A stretch of 64,000 nucleotides of DNA from DASYPQ01 sp036006425 (GCA_036006425.1 DASYPQ010000022.1:474547-538546); one strand, 5' to 3'; shown: positions 9,269 through 18,418, numbered from the stretch's first letter. Translations and numbers: made by a program. Notes: generated by a model not told the origin, from the sequence alone.

Positions 9269-10243
9269 ATGGACGCTTCCTCCCGAACGCGCAACGCGGC
9301 GACGCCTTGGGGCGCCATCGGCGCGCTGTTCGTCGTCACGCTGATCTGGGGCGGGACGTTCGTGTGGATGAAGCAGGGGATGGACGCGGTCGAGCGCGCG
9401 CTCGGTCCGGGTCACGCGACGACCGGCATCGCGCTCTTCATGGTGCTGCGCTTCGGCGTCGCGTCGGTGTGCACCGCGGCGTTCATTCCCGCGTCGAGGC
9501 GCGAGCTCGCCGGTGACGCGTGGCGCGGCGGCATGTGGATCGGTGCGCTGCTCTTCGTGGGCTTCGCGCTGCAGATGTTCGGCCTCGCCGAGATCTCCCC
9601 CGCCGTCTCCGCATTCCTGACGAGCCTCTACGTGCTGTTCACGGCGGTGCTGACCGCTGGAATCGAGCGCCGGGGACCGAGCTTCGCGCTGTTCCTCGGC
9701 GTGGTGCTCGCGACCTGCGGCGCGGGATTCGTGCGCGGGCGCCCGGAGCTCTCCTTCAATCGAGGGGAGATCGTCACGGTCGGATGCGCCGTGCTCTTCG
9801 CCCTGCACATCCTCGCCACGGACCGGATCACGAAGCGGGTCTCCCCCATGGCGGTGACGCTGACGTCGTTCGTCTGGGTCTCGGCCGCGAGCCTCGTGCT
9901 GTTCGGCGTCTCGATGATGCGCGCGGGCGCTCCGGGACCGGAAGCCCTCCTCGGCTTGGTGACGAGCGCGGGCTTCGCCGTCCCGCTGCTCCTCTCCTCC
10001 GTACTCGCGACCTTCGTCGCGCTCTCGCTGATGAACCACTTCCAGCGCCAGCTCGACCCGGTCCGCGCCGCGATCCTCTACGCATTCGAGCCGATCTGGG
10101 CCGCGCTGTTCGGGATCGCCTGCGGAACGGACGCCTTCACCGTGTACCTCTGGTCGGGCGGCGCGCTCCTCCTCGCCGGCAACCTCGTCGCGGAGATCGG
10201 GCAGCGACGGAAGTTGCGCGCAGCCGCGACGAACGCGAGCTGA
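9269..10243 (+). CDS. DMT superfamily transporter (EamA domains)
   Basis: A 324-aa inner-membrane protein with ten likely helices in two EamA-type halves. The first begins WGAIGALFVVTLIWGGTFVWMK and the second ends AAILYAFEPIWAALFGIACG, the signature EPIWA loop of drug/metabolite exporters. Start at ATG 9269 (MDASSRTRN); the frame upstream is shadow of the promoter region of the M48 gene. The substrate cannot be predicted. It ends 10 bp before the convergent kinase gene. Confidence 0.9.
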   Translation: MDASSRTRNAATPWGAIGALFVVTLIWGGTFVWMKQGMDAVERALGPGHATTGIALFMVLRFGVASVCTAAFIPASRRELAGDAWRGGMWIGALLFVGFALQMFGLAEISPAVSAFLTSLYVLFTAVLTAGIERRGPSFALFLGVVLATCGAGFVRGRPELSFNRGEIVTVGCAVLFALHILATDRITKRVSPMAVTLTSFVWVSAASLVLFGVSMMRAGAPGPEALLGLVTSAGFAVPLLLSSVLATFVALSLMNHFQRQLDPVRAAILYAFEPIWAALFGIACGTDAFTVYLWSGGALLLAGNLVAEIGQRRKLRAAATNAS

Positions 10244-10253
10244 TCGCAGCGAC

Positions 10254-13085
10254 CTACGGATCGACCGCGCGCGCCGGCCGCAGTCCGAGGCTGCCGTCCT
10301 GCGACAGCGAAGCGAAACCCTGGCGCAACGCCACCCGGGCGTTCAGCGCGGTGTCCGACTGGCTTCCGCCCCGGAACGCGTGCCGCCCCGCATTTCCGCT
10401 GGTCCGTTCGCCGTCCCCGGCGCGCTCGGGAATCGAGTACTTGCCGAACGGGTCGCGACACCACTCCCACAGGTTCCCGACGACGTCGTGCAGGCCGAAC
10501 GCGTTCGCTCGGAACGATCCGACCGGGGAGTCGTTCGAGTAGCCGTCGTCGAGCCACTCGTCGTACGACCATCCGCTCGGACCGCCGTTCTCCTTGCAGT
10601 AGCGATCGGCGAGGTTCGCGCATCCCTCGAGCGACTCCGGATCGCTCCCCGACCACCAGACGGTCGTCGTCCCGCCGCGGGCGCCGTACTCCCACTGCGC
10701 CTCCGTCGGGATCTCCAACCCGAAGCGCTGCATCACGCGCGCGCAGTCCGTCCACGAGACCTCGTCGACCGGATTCAGGAGACTGAACTGGTGACCCCAT
10801 CGAACCTCGCCCGGCCGGTTGGCGCTCGGGTTCGTGCCCGCCGCACGCAGCCATTGACCCTGCGTCATCTCGTATTTCGAGAGGAAGAAGGGCGCGAGTG
10901 TCACTTCGTGGACCGGTCGCTCCTCGGATGCGGAACCCGGATCGAACCCGGGCTTGTCGGGATCGTCGGCCTGGGATCCCATCCAGAAGCTGCCGCCCGG
11001 GAGCAGGACGAACACGATCCCCATCTCCTCCGCGAGCACGAGCTTTCCGTCCTCGCCGCGCCGCGCGGGCTCGCCTGTAGCGAGATCGGCGAACTCCCAG
11101 AAACCGGATGCGGGATCGCGCCCGATCGGCACGAGACCGAGCTGCGGCGCGATCTTCATGCCGCCGTAGGCGGGACAGGCACCGCGATCGGCGATCGACG
11201 CGACCGCCTCCGACCAGAGCCGGCTCGCGGCCGCGCCGGTGAGGCTGCGCTCGTCGATCGTGCGCGCGAACTCGAGGCGTTTCTCGACGCCCCATCCGTG
11301 CTCGGGATTCGCGCCGGAGCCCCGGACGCCGGTCTCCGGGTCCTCGAAGGCCTTCAATTTCGCGACGAGGCGTCCGAGCTGTGCGTGCCACCAGCGGTCC
11401 TGGGTCGAGTCGAACTCCCAACCGTCCATCTCTCCCGGCGGCTGTTCCGCCGAGGAAACCTGCGGCCGTGCGCGGCCGCGCGATTCGATCTCGGCGAGCT
11501 TGCGCTCGTGGTCGCGGACGCCCGGCTTCGCCTTGATGCCCTTCGCCGGGTCTCCGGGCTTCCCGTCGAGCAGCACGCGCGCGTCCGCGAGCCACGACTC
11601 GTAGACGGGAATGCGTTCGCGTGTCGGCGGCCACGCCGCGTCGGCACGCGTGACGAGATCCTCGAGGTCCTGGATCGCCGACAGCGCGAGCACGTCGTCC
11701 GTGCGCTGGCTGGCCTCGGCCGCCTGCGTGTCCGCGCGCGCCTTCTCGTGCTTCGCTTCCACGTACAGGAACGCGCTGACGACGAGACCCACCACGAGCG
11801 ACAGGACGAGCCCGGCGAGCGCCGAGGCGAGCGCCCTGTTCCGCCCGATCCACTTCTTCAACTCCGCGACCGCGCCGGTCTCGTACGCGCCGACGACGCG
11901 ATGCTCGAGGTAGGCGCGGAGATCCTCCGCGAGCGCGAGCGTGTCCGCGTAGCGCTCGCCGGGATCGCGCGCCATCGCCTTCTCGCAGATCGCGGCGAGC
12001 TCCGCGGGCACCGCCGGGTTCAGCTCGTGCAGCGGACGCGGCGGCCCGGTCAGCACGCGCACGAGCACGGCCCGGTTCGGCACGACGGCGCCGGGCGGCA
12101 CGTACGGCATCTGCCGGGCGAGAAGGTGGTAGAGCATCGCGCCGATCGAGTAGACGTCGGAGCGCGGAGACAGCTTCTCGACCTCTCCGCCCGCCTGCTC
12201 GGGCGGCATGTACACCGGCGTGCCGACGACGTCGCCGTCCATCGTGAGCACCGGCGAGTCGGATGACGTCGACTCGGGCGAAGTCGCGGACTCCGGCGCG
12301 ATGCGGATGTCGTGCGTGTCCTTGCGATCGAGGACGCGCGCGAGTCCCCAGTCCATCACGAACACCTCGCCGAAGCTCCCGACCATGACGTTCGCGGGCT
12401 TCAGATCGCGGTGGATGACGCCCTTCTTGTGCGCGTACGCGACCGCCTCGCAGACCTTGAGGATCACGCCCAACGCGCGCGTCTCGTTCCAGCCCTCGCG
12501 GCCCTCGAAGACGAGTCCGAGGATCCGTTTCAGATCGCGCCCTTCTACGAGCTTCATCGTGAAGTAGACGCGCCCCTCGCTGTCGAGCCCGAGCTCGTGC
12601 ACCGGGACGATGCCGGGGTGGTCGAGTTGGCTCGTGACCTGCGCCTCCTCGAGGAACCGCGCGAGGACCCTGGGATTCTCCGGCCGCGTTCCCAGTCGTA
12701 CCGCGAGGTCCGCCTCGCCGAGCACGACTTTCATCGCGAGATGGCGCCGCAGGTCCTCGTCCCAGACGCGCAGGATCGCGCCCATGCCACCGCGCGCGAC
12801 CTCGCCCTCGATCTCGTAGCGGCCGAAGCTGCCGGCGCGGGCGGCGAGCTCGGCGATGCGCGCCGACGGCGACGAAAAGGCCGGGCTCGAGCGCTTCGAC
12901 GGATCGGGCTCGCCCGCGTCGGCGAGGCGCGCCCGCGTCGCATGGAGCTCCTCGAGGTCGGTCGCGAGGTCCGGATGGCGGCCGAGAAGGTCCGCGAACG
13001 TGCTCGCGTCCCCCTGCTCCCGCCCCGAGAGCCACGCGGCGAACACTTCGAGGGCGTCCTCGCCCTTGGTATTGCGGGCCTCCAC
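10254..13085 (-). CDS. Ser/Thr protein kinase fused to SUMF1/FGE-like domain
   Basis: A 943-aa protein. After a helical N-terminus, a kinase domain runs from about residue 90: GGMG loop, Lys119 (LAMKVV), HRDLKPANVM, DWG in place of DFG, and GTPVYMPPEQAGG. It looks catalytically complete. One TM segment lies near 420-440, followed by an extracytoplasmic region and a C-terminal SUMF1/FGE-type domain from about 690 (LPGGSFWMGSQ, IPTEAQWEYGARGG, GNLWEWCRD, FRGGSQSD). The final segment lacks the cysteines used by true formylglycine-generating enzymes, so it is probably a ligand-binding version of that fold. The GTG at 13085 is chosen because GAGGAG precedes it; a TTG at 13136 is the alternative. 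It probably reports an external signal to cytoplasmic phosphorylation. Confidence 0.9.
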   Translation of the reverse strand: MEARNTKGEDALEVFAAWLSGREQGDASTFADLLGRHPDLATDLEELHATRARLADAGEPDPSKRSSPAFSSPSARIAELAARAGSFGRYEIEGEVARGGMGAILRVWDEDLRRHLAMKVVLGEADLAVRLGTRPENPRVLARFLEEAQVTSQLDHPGIVPVHELGLDSEGRVYFTMKLVEGRDLKRILGLVFEGREGWNETRALGVILKVCEAVAYAHKKGVIHRDLKPANVMVGSFGEVFVMDWGLARVLDRKDTHDIRIAPESATSPESTSSDSPVLTMDGDVVGTPVYMPPEQAGGEVEKLSPRSDVYSIGAMLYHLLARQMPYVPPGAVVPNRAVLVRVLTGPPRPLHELNPAVPAELAAICEKAMARDPGERYADTLALAEDLRAYLEHRVVGAYETGAVAELKKWIGRNRALASALAGLVLSLVVGLVVSAFLYVEAKHEKARADTQAAEASQRTDDVLALSAIQDLEDLVTRADAAWPPTRERIPVYESWLADARVLLDGKPGDPAKGIKAKPGVRDHERKLAEIESRGRARPQVSSAEQPPGEMDGWEFDSTQDRWWHAQLGRLVAKLKAFEDPETGVRGSGANPEHGWGVEKRLEFARTIDERSLTGAAASRLWSEAVASIADRGACPAYGGMKIAPQLGLVPIGRDPASGFWEFADLATGEPARRGEDGKLVLAEEMGIVFVLLPGGSFWMGSQADDPDKPGFDPGSASEERPVHEVTLAPFFLSKYEMTQGQWLRAAGTNPSANRPGEVRWGHQFSLLNPVDEVSWTDCARVMQRFGLEIPTEAQWEYGARGGTTTVWWSGSDPESLEGCANLADRYCKENGGPSGWSYDEWLDDGYSNDSPVGSFRANAFGLHDVVGNLWEWCRDPFGKYSIPERAGDGERTSGNAGRHAFRGGSQSDTALNARVALRQGFASLSQDGSLGLRPARAVDP

Positions 13086-13250
13086 GGCGCTCCTCGCTGG
13101 CCGACGGATCGTAGCCGGCCGGGGAAACACGGCCAAGAAACCGGGAAGTCCGACACTTCCGCGCCGGGGCCGCTCTCGGGGGGGTGAACGGGATCGACGG
13201 AACGTCCGCGACCCACACTCTCTCCGACCTCAGCCCCGAAAGAACCGACC

Positions 13251-15716
13251 ATGAAGCTGCAATCGCATCATCCCGTCGTGGCAGCGGCCCTCGCGCCGCT
13301 CTGCCTCGTTTCCCTACTCGCGACACCGTCCGCGGCGCAGGAGCGCACGCCCGGACAGTTGCCCGCCTCCGCGGACGTCAAGACTCCCGCCGAGCCGAGC
13401 CAGGTCTCCGGCACGGCGCCGGCGCGGCCGCAGATCGAACGCGGTGCGGCGCCGACCCCGGTGAAGCTCCCCGCCGAAGCGTCGATCCGGAGCGCCGGTT
13501 CGCGTGCGATCGACCACAGCGTGATGCAGTACGCCACGACGCGCGAAGGCACGCTGTGGGCGCGCGGCGCGCGGTACAAGGCGAGATTCGACACGGCCGG
13601 GGTGTCGTACATCCCGGCGCTCGGCAAGCGTCAGGCCCACGACGTGCCGCACGCGCTGTCGCCCGATTCCGTCACCGTCGGCGGCGAGGCGCTCGGTTTC
13701 GAGCGCACCGTTTCGGCCGTGCGCGTCGGCGACCGCGTCGAGATCGACCGCGGCGCGTTCGTCGAAGCCTACGACCTCGCTCCGGAATCGGTCGAGCAGA
13801 CCCTGATCTTCTCCTCGCTGCCGCGGACGGGCGATCTCGTGGTGCACATCCCCGTCGCGAGCGAATTCGGCGGCGTCGCGTGCGCCGACGGACTCGAGTT
13901 CCGCGGCGAGCTCGGCCGCGTCACCTACGGTCGCGCGACGGCCATCGACGCCGCCGGCCGGCGGACCTCCGCGGCGACGGCGCTCGAGAACGGCGCGATC
14001 ACGATCCACGTCGACTCGGAGTTCCTGCGCATCGCCTCGATGCCTCTCACGATCGATCCGGTCGTGAGCTCGTTCCCGATCGACAACACGTCGTCGGACA
14101 ACTACTGGGCCGACACCGCGTACGACAAGGCGAGCCACCGCTGGCTCGTCGTCTACGAGGAGTGGTACTCGGCTTCGGACCGCGACGTCTTCTACTCGTG
14201 GCTCAACGACTCCGGCCCGATCGGCGTGGGCGCGTACCTCGATCTCAGCGGGGATTCGTGGGACAGCGTGCACTGCGCGAACAACGCTGCCGCGCAGCAG
14301 TTCCTCGTCGTGGCCTCGGTCACGTCGGGTCTGCAGCACTACGTGCTCGGCAGCACGATCTACGCCTCGGGCACCTCCGGGACGCAGACCGTGATCACCG
14401 GGACCGAAGCCGGAACGATCCGAAACTGCGTGGTCGGCGGCGATCCCTACACCGGAGGCCAAGGGCCGTCCTACTACTGCGTCGCCTACGAGCGCCAGTA
14501 CTCGGACACCGACTGGGACATCCTCGTCCGCTGCGTCGCATCGGACGGATCGCTCGTCGGATCGGGTCCGAACTACCTCTCCAACTCGGCCGGCACGATC
14601 GACGTCGGACCGGCGATCTCGAAGTCCGACGGCACGCACGACTGGATGGTCGTGTGGCAGCGCAACAACGGCTACATGAACGACGCGGACGTGTGGGGCG
14701 GAATCGTCCACTGGGACGGCACCACCTTCGCCTTCCCGTTCCAGATCTCCGCGTGGTTCCAGCCCGAGTGGCAGGTCGCCGTCTCGAGCCCGCTCGACGG
14801 CTCGATGAACTACCTCGCGACCTGGCAAGACACGGACGGCGGGGACCACGACATCATCATGGCGCTCCTCGATGGCTCGACGGTCGTCGACGAACGAGAC
14901 CTCAACCTGATGGAGGGAGCCAATTACGCGAACGACCAGATGGAATCCTCCGTCGACTCGGACGGCGACCACTTCCTCGTCACCTACGTGGAAGCCTGGG
15001 GCAGCTACGACATCTTCGCGAGCGACGTGTTCGTCGCCGCCGGAACGCTGGGTCTCGCGCAACCGCACGTGGCGATCGACGTGGACTGGACCTCGGACCG
15101 GAGCCCGCGCGTCACCTCCGCGTTCTCCGGTGGAGCGACGGATCCCGCGCGGAAGCACCGGTATCTCGCCGCGTGGAACGCCACCCCCGCGGGCGGCGGA
15201 CCGGCCGACGTCCTGGGAGCGTTCTTCGACACCGTCCCGGGCGGCACGATGTCCTCCTTCTGCTTCGGTGACGGATCCAGCGTGACCTGCCCGTGCGCGA
15301 ACAACGGCGCGAGCGGCCACGGCTGCGCGAACTCCGTCAATGCGGCCGGCGCGCTGCTGACCGCGACGGGCTACGCGTCGACCGTGAACGACTCGTTCGT
15401 GATGAACGCGAGCGGCATGCCGTCGACGGCGTTCTGCATCTTCCTCCAGGGCACGAGCTCGAGCAGTGTCTTCCAATACGGCGACGGGCTGCGTTGCGCA
15501 GGCGGATCGCTGATCCGCATCGGCCAGAAGCACGCCTCGAACGGAATGGCCACCTATCCCCAGACCGGCGACCAGCCGGTGGACCTCCGCGGCAGCGTTC
15601 CGATCTACGGCGCGCAGCGCGCGTACCAAGTCTGGTACCGCAACCCGACTCCCGGGTTCTGCACTGCGGAGACCTACAACATCACGAACGGCGTGCTCGT
15701 CACCTGGGCTCCCTGA
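13251..15716 (+). CDS. Large secreted protein with cysteine-rich C-terminal domain
   Basis: An 821-aa exported protein. The N-terminus has a signal peptide (hydrophobic AAALAPLCLVSLLATPSAA, cleavage near residue 29). The central part, rich in Trp, Tyr and Asp, contains repeated YxxVAYE..D.DI/LVxWQ motifs like a beta-propeller or solute-binding repeat region, with no catalytic motif I recognise. From about 669 it carries the shared C-terminal domain (FCFGDGS, CPCANNG, GHGCANS, GDGLRCAGGSLIRI, VWYRNP, YNITNGVLVTWAP). It is the same domain as in the proteins starting at 20366, 29336 and 55624. ATG 13251 is preceded by GAAAG. It is divergent from the kinase-SUMF1 gene with about 165 bp between. 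Confidence 0.85.
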   Translation: MKLQSHHPVVAAALAPLCLVSLLATPSAAQERTPGQLPASADVKTPAEPSQVSGTAPARPQIERGAAPTPVKLPAEASIRSAGSRAIDHSVMQYATTREGTLWARGARYKARFDTAGVSYIPALGKRQAHDVPHALSPDSVTVGGEALGFERTVSAVRVGDRVEIDRGAFVEAYDLAPESVEQTLIFSSLPRTGDLVVHIPVASEFGGVACADGLEFRGELGRVTYGRATAIDAAGRRTSAATALENGAITIHVDSEFLRIASMPLTIDPVVSSFPIDNTSSDNYWADTAYDKASHRWLVVYEEWYSASDRDVFYSWLNDSGPIGVGAYLDLSGDSWDSVHCANNAAAQQFLVVASVTSGLQHYVLGSTIYASGTSGTQTVITGTEAGTIRNCVVGGDPYTGGQGPSYYCVAYERQYSDTDWDILVRCVASDGSLVGSGPNYLSNSAGTIDVGPAISKSDGTHDWMVVWQRNNGYMNDADVWGGIVHWDGTTFAFPFQISAWFQPEWQVAVSSPLDGSMNYLATWQDTDGGDHDIIMALLDGSTVVDERDLNLMEGANYANDQMESSVDSDGDHFLVTYVEAWGSYDIFASDVFVAAGTLGLAQPHVAIDVDWTSDRSPRVTSAFSGGATDPARKHRYLAAWNATPAGGGPADVLGAFFDTVPGGTMSSFCFGDGSSVTCPCANNGASGHGCANSVNAAGALLTATGYASTVNDSFVMNASGMPSTAFCIFLQGTSSSSVFQYGDGLRCAGGSLIRIGQKHASNGMATYPQTGDQPVDLRGSVPIYGAQRAYQVWYRNPTPGFCTAETYNITNGVLVTWAP

Positions 15717-15743
15717 GCCCCTGATCCGAGCGGAACTTTCCAT

Positions 15744-15777
15744 GCGCCGCGCGCGGGAGCGATCCTGCGCGCGGCGC
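15744..15777 (+). terminator. Strong GC hairpin after the secreted protein gene
   Basis: Two perfectly complementary 11-base arms, GCGCCGCGCGC at 15744-15754 and its complement at 15767-15777, with a 12-base loop, followed by a short T run (CGTTTCG). It lies 28 bp after the stop of the upstream gene and 27 bp before the next ATG, which suits a terminator. The T run is short, so termination efficiency is uncertain. Confidence 0.6.
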
Positions 15778-15803
15778 CGTTTCGCGCGCTAGGCTCATCA
15801 GCG

Positions 15804-16652
15804 ATGCACGCCGAGCGCCCGAGCCAGACCGCGTCGCTCGTCGCGCTGGCGCGCGCCCTCGCGCACGACGGCTTCACGACGGCGCAGGGCTTCTCGGACC
15901 CGGTCGCGCGCTCGCTGCTCTCGCGCGGCTGGACGATCGCCTACCGGATGATCGCGCGCGGACTGCGGCGGGCCAATCCCGACGGACGCGCGAAGGCGCT
16001 CGCGCAACTCGACGTGCTGCCGCTGCGAGTGCTCGCGATCGACGCGGAGCTCGCCGAAGCGGTCGCCGCCGGCTGTCGGCAGCTCGTGATCCTCGGCGCC
16101 GGCCTCGACACGCGCGTGTACCGCATCGATGCGCTCGCCGGTGTCGACGTGTTCGAGGTCGATCACCCGGCGACGCAGCAGCCGAAGCGCCGCCTGACCG
16201 CCGCGCTGAAGCCGCTCGCGCGCTCGCTGACGTACGTGACGGTCGATTTCGAGCGCGACGATCTCGCCGAGCGCCTGCGCGAGGCCGGTCACGCCGCCGG
16301 GCGGCCGACGGTGTGGATCTGGGAGGGCGTCGTCATGTACCTGACCGAGGCCGCGCTGCGCTCGTCGCTCGACGCGGTCGCGGCCGCCTCGGCGCCCGGG
16401 AGCGTCCTCGTCGTGCACTACCACCTCCCCGGTGCGGAGAAGCGCAAGATGACGTGGCTGCTGCGATTCTGGCGCGAGCCGCAGATCGGCCTGCGCACCC
16501 GTGAAACGATGCACGCGGAGCTGCGACGCGTCGGTTTCGAGATCGTGCGCGACTCGACGCCCGAGGAATGGGTCGCGCTTTTTCACGCCTCTCCGCTCGC
16601 CGGCCAGATCGCGCGCATCACTCGACTCGCTGTCGTGCGGAAGCCCGAGTAG
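15804..16652 (+). CDS. LCM-family SAM-dependent methyltransferase
   Basis: A 282-aa methyltransferase of the leucine carboxyl methyltransferase-like family (PF04072/TIGR00027 type). The family signature LVILGAGLDTRVYR (SAM-binding loop) is present, with VFEVDHPATQQPKRR after strand 2 and VWIWEGVVMYLTEAAL after strand 4. Most bacterial members methylate small molecules such as polyketide or antibiotic precursors, but many are uncharacterised. The following gene starts 15 bp downstream, so the two may be co-transcribed. Confidence 0.88.
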   Translation: MHAERPSQTASLVALARALAHDGFTTAQGFSDPVARSLLSRGWTIAYRMIARGLRRANPDGRAKALAQLDVLPLRVLAIDAELAEAVAAGCRQLVILGAGLDTRVYRIDALAGVDVFEVDHPATQQPKRRLTAALKPLARSLTYVTVDFERDDLAERLREAGHAAGRPTVWIWEGVVMYLTEAALRSSLDAVAAASAPGSVLVVHYHLPGAEKRKMTWLLRFWREPQIGLRTRETMHAELRRVGFEIVRDSTPEEWVALFHASPLAGQIARITRLAVVRKPE

Positions 16653-16666
16653 CATTCTTCACGGAC

Positions 16667-17350
16667 ATGCGCGCTTCCTCGGCCACGGTGATCGGTTCGG
16701 CGGCGCTCGTCCTCGTCGGCTGCGCGGCCGGGATCTTCCTCGGACGATGGATCGCCGTGCCGTCGGTGGAGCACGAAACCCAGGCACCTCCGGACTCCTC
16801 GGCCGAGATCGCCGAGCTCCGGCGGTCGATCGCGGAGGAGCTTCAGAGTCTGCGGCAGCAGCTGCAGGTCGAACGCGTCGAGCCCAAGGAGCCGGGCACG
16901 CGCGAACCCGCGGTCGCGGGCCGCGGCGACTTGGATCGACTGACGGCCGCGGTCGACAGGCTGAACGCGATCCTCGAGTCGAACCAGCCGCGCGCGGAAC
17001 CGGTCGCGCGGAGTCGATTCATCTACAACCAGGCCGGGAAAGGGCTCGGCTACGCGTCGATCGATGCGATGTGGCTCCGCATCCAGGACAAGGTCGTCGA
17101 CGCCGATCCGGCGGCGCGCGCCGCCCTCGATCGAGAGCTCAGCATCGCCCACATGCTGTGGTCGCGGGATGAGGTCCTGAATCGCTACGGCGGCCCTTCG
17201 CGCCTGGAAGGAACGCCTGCCAAGGGAGTGCGCCTCTTCTACGACTCGATGGCGACACCCGGGACGTCGATCGGTTTCGAGACGACGGACGGTCTCGTCG
17301 TCTCCGTGTTCTACTCCGCGCCTCGCCCGAACGCGCAGGCGAGGCGCTGA
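16667..17350 (+). CDS. Membrane-anchored coiled-coil protein of unknown function
   Basis: A 227-aa protein with an N-terminal hydrophobic segment (residues 5-25, containing LVGCAAG, which could also be a weak lipobox), then a coiled-coil stretch (about 45-70, SAEIAELRRSIAEELQSLRQ) and a small globular C-terminus with YNQAGKGLGYASID and LNRYGGPSRLEG. I do not recognise the family. The C-terminal part (lipid-like anchor, then short alpha/beta segment ending ETTDGLVVSVFYSAP) recalls outer-membrane-assembly small lipoproteins only loosely. It follows the methyltransferase by 15 bp and is convergent with doxX. Confidence 0.65.
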   Translation: MRASSATVIGSAALVLVGCAAGIFLGRWIAVPSVEHETQAPPDSSAEIAELRRSIAEELQSLRQQLQVERVEPKEPGTREPAVAGRGDLDRLTAAVDRLNAILESNQPRAEPVARSRFIYNQAGKGLGYASIDAMWLRIQDKVVDADPAARAALDRELSIAHMLWSRDEVLNRYGGPSRLEGTPAKGVRLFYDSMATPGTSIGFETTDGLVVSVFYSAPRPNAQARR

Positions 17351-17360
17351 CCCTCCGCTC

Positions 17361-17879
17361 TCAATCGCGCCTGGCGGTCAACGCGCGATCGAGGGAACCT
17401 CGGCCGCCGCCCTGGACGAGCAGCACGGCGACGAGTCCGAGCGCGAGCAGGTGGTACTCGAAGCCCTCGCCCGGCTGCGCGCCGGTCCAGTTCATGAAGA
17501 ATCCCTGGGAGGCGTGCACGGTGGCGATCGCACCGATCATGATCGCGCCGATGCCGAGTGCGGCGAAGCGCGTCGCGAAGCCCACGAGGAGGAAGAGAGG
17601 CGCGAGGAGCTCGATGAGCATGACGCTGACCGCGAGAGGCGCCGGCATTCCCATCTTCTGCGTGAAGAATCCCAGCGTGCCGGAGAAGCCGTAGCCTCCG
17701 AACCAGCCGAGGACCTTCTGCGCGCCGTGCGGGAACATCACGACCGCGAGCGCGGAGCGCGCGAGCGTGCCGGACCACTGGTCGGAGGTCGAGAGCGCGC
17801 GACGGAGCAGCGAAACGCGCTCGCCGGAAATTGATTGACTAGTCAAGTTTTGCGTCGAAACGGAGGTCGTGGCGGACAT
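17361..17879 (-). CDS. DoxX-family membrane protein
   Basis: A 172-aa protein with four membrane helices and the DoxX pattern: ARSALAVVMFPHGAQKVLGWFGG in helix 1, FLLVGFATRFAALGIGAIMIGAI in helix 3. DoxX proteins are linked to redox or thiol stress and are often controlled by MarR or Rrf2 repressors. ATG 17879 has AAGGA at suitable distance. The palindrome TTGACTAGTCAA (17835-17846) falls inside codons 12-15, so an operator sits within the coding start. It follows the MarR gene by 19 bp on the same strand and is probably co-transcribed with and repressed by it. Confidence 0.9.
   Translation of the reverse strand: MSATTSVSTQNLTSQSISGERVSLLRRALSTSDQWSGTLARSALAVVMFPHGAQKVLGWFGGYGFSGTLGFFTQKMGMPAPLAVSVMLIELLAPLFLLVGFATRFAALGIGAIMIGAIATVHASQGFFMNWTGAQPGEGFEYHLLALGLVAVLLVQGGGRGSLDRALTARRD
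17835..17846. promoter_or_regulatory. Internal operator palindrome TTGACTAGTCAA in doxX
   Basis: A perfect 12-base palindrome identical to the one upstream of the marR gene, located about 35 bp inside the doxX coding region. Identical palindromes at a MarR promoter and inside the adjacent co-directional gene strongly suggest two binding sites for the same regulator, either for looping or as a roadblock. Confidence 0.65.
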
Positions 17880-17898
17880 GGGAGCATTCCTTTCCGGG

Positions 17899-18381
17899 CT
17901 AGGGTTGATGGATGCGGACCTTGTTCAGGAGGCGAATGAACGTCGCCACCTCGTTCTCGTTGAGACAGCCGAGCGCGTCCTCGTCGATCTGGTTCAGCAC
18001 GGCGTCGAGCGCCTTGAGCTTCGCGAGCCCGCGCGGCGTGATGCGGCAGAAGACCTGACGCCGGTCGCCCGCGGAGCGGTTGCGCCCGACGAGACCCTTC
18101 GCCTCGAGCCGCGCGATCAGGCGCGTGATCCCGGGCGCGTTCTCGATCATGCGCTCGACGATCGAGAGCGTGGGAAGACCCTCCGCGCCGGCGCCGCGGA
18201 GGATGCGCAGGACGTTGTACTGCTGGGCGGTGACCTCGCCGCGGCTCTCGACGAGCTGCGCGAAGCGCCAACGGACCGTCTCGGCGGCCAGGACGAGCGC
18301 GAGGAGCCCCTCCTGGCGCTTCGAGGCGAAGGGTTTCGTCTGGCGGATGGCTTCGGCGACGGTCGGGGCCTTGGCGTCCAT
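17899..18381 (-). CDS. MarR-family transcriptional regulator
   Basis: A 160-aa winged-helix regulator. The recognition region is AQQYNVLRILRGAGAEGLPTLSIVERM, followed by the conserved TRLIARLEAKGLVGRNRSAGDRRQVFCRITPRG wing with the DRR motif typical of MarR. No conserved sensing Cys is obvious apart from C116 in the wing and C140 near the end, so the effector is unknown. The gene is preceded by a consensus-like promoter overlapping its probable operator, which suggests autorepression. It is first in an operon with doxX. The ATG at 18381 lies so close to the -10 box that the message may be leaderless. Confidence 0.93.
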   Translation of the reverse strand: MDAKAPTVAEAIRQTKPFASKRQEGLLALVLAAETVRWRFAQLVESRGEVTAQQYNVLRILRGAGAEGLPTLSIVERMIENAPGITRLIARLEAKGLVGRNRSAGDRRQVFCRITPRGLAKLKALDAVLNQIDEDALGCLNENEVATFIRLLNKVRIHQP

Positions 18382-18389
18382 GGTGCGGA

Positions 18390-18418
18390 AGGATAGCTGC
18401 CGATAGTTGACTAGTCAA
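18390..18418 (-). promoter_or_regulatory. marR-doxX promoter with overlapping operator
   Basis: On the minus strand: -35 TTGACT (18418-18413), a 17-base spacer, -10 TATCCT (18395-18390). The -35 box is the left half of the palindrome TTGACTAGTCAA (18407-18418), so a bound repressor would block RNA polymerase. The ATG begins only 9 bases after the -10 box, implying a transcript start at or next to the A of the ATG. Confidence 0.7.

Noticed and set aside
10254..11100. The SUMF1 domain as an active sulfatase-maturing enzyme
   Set aside because: The active-site cysteines are missing and no sulfatase gene is near.
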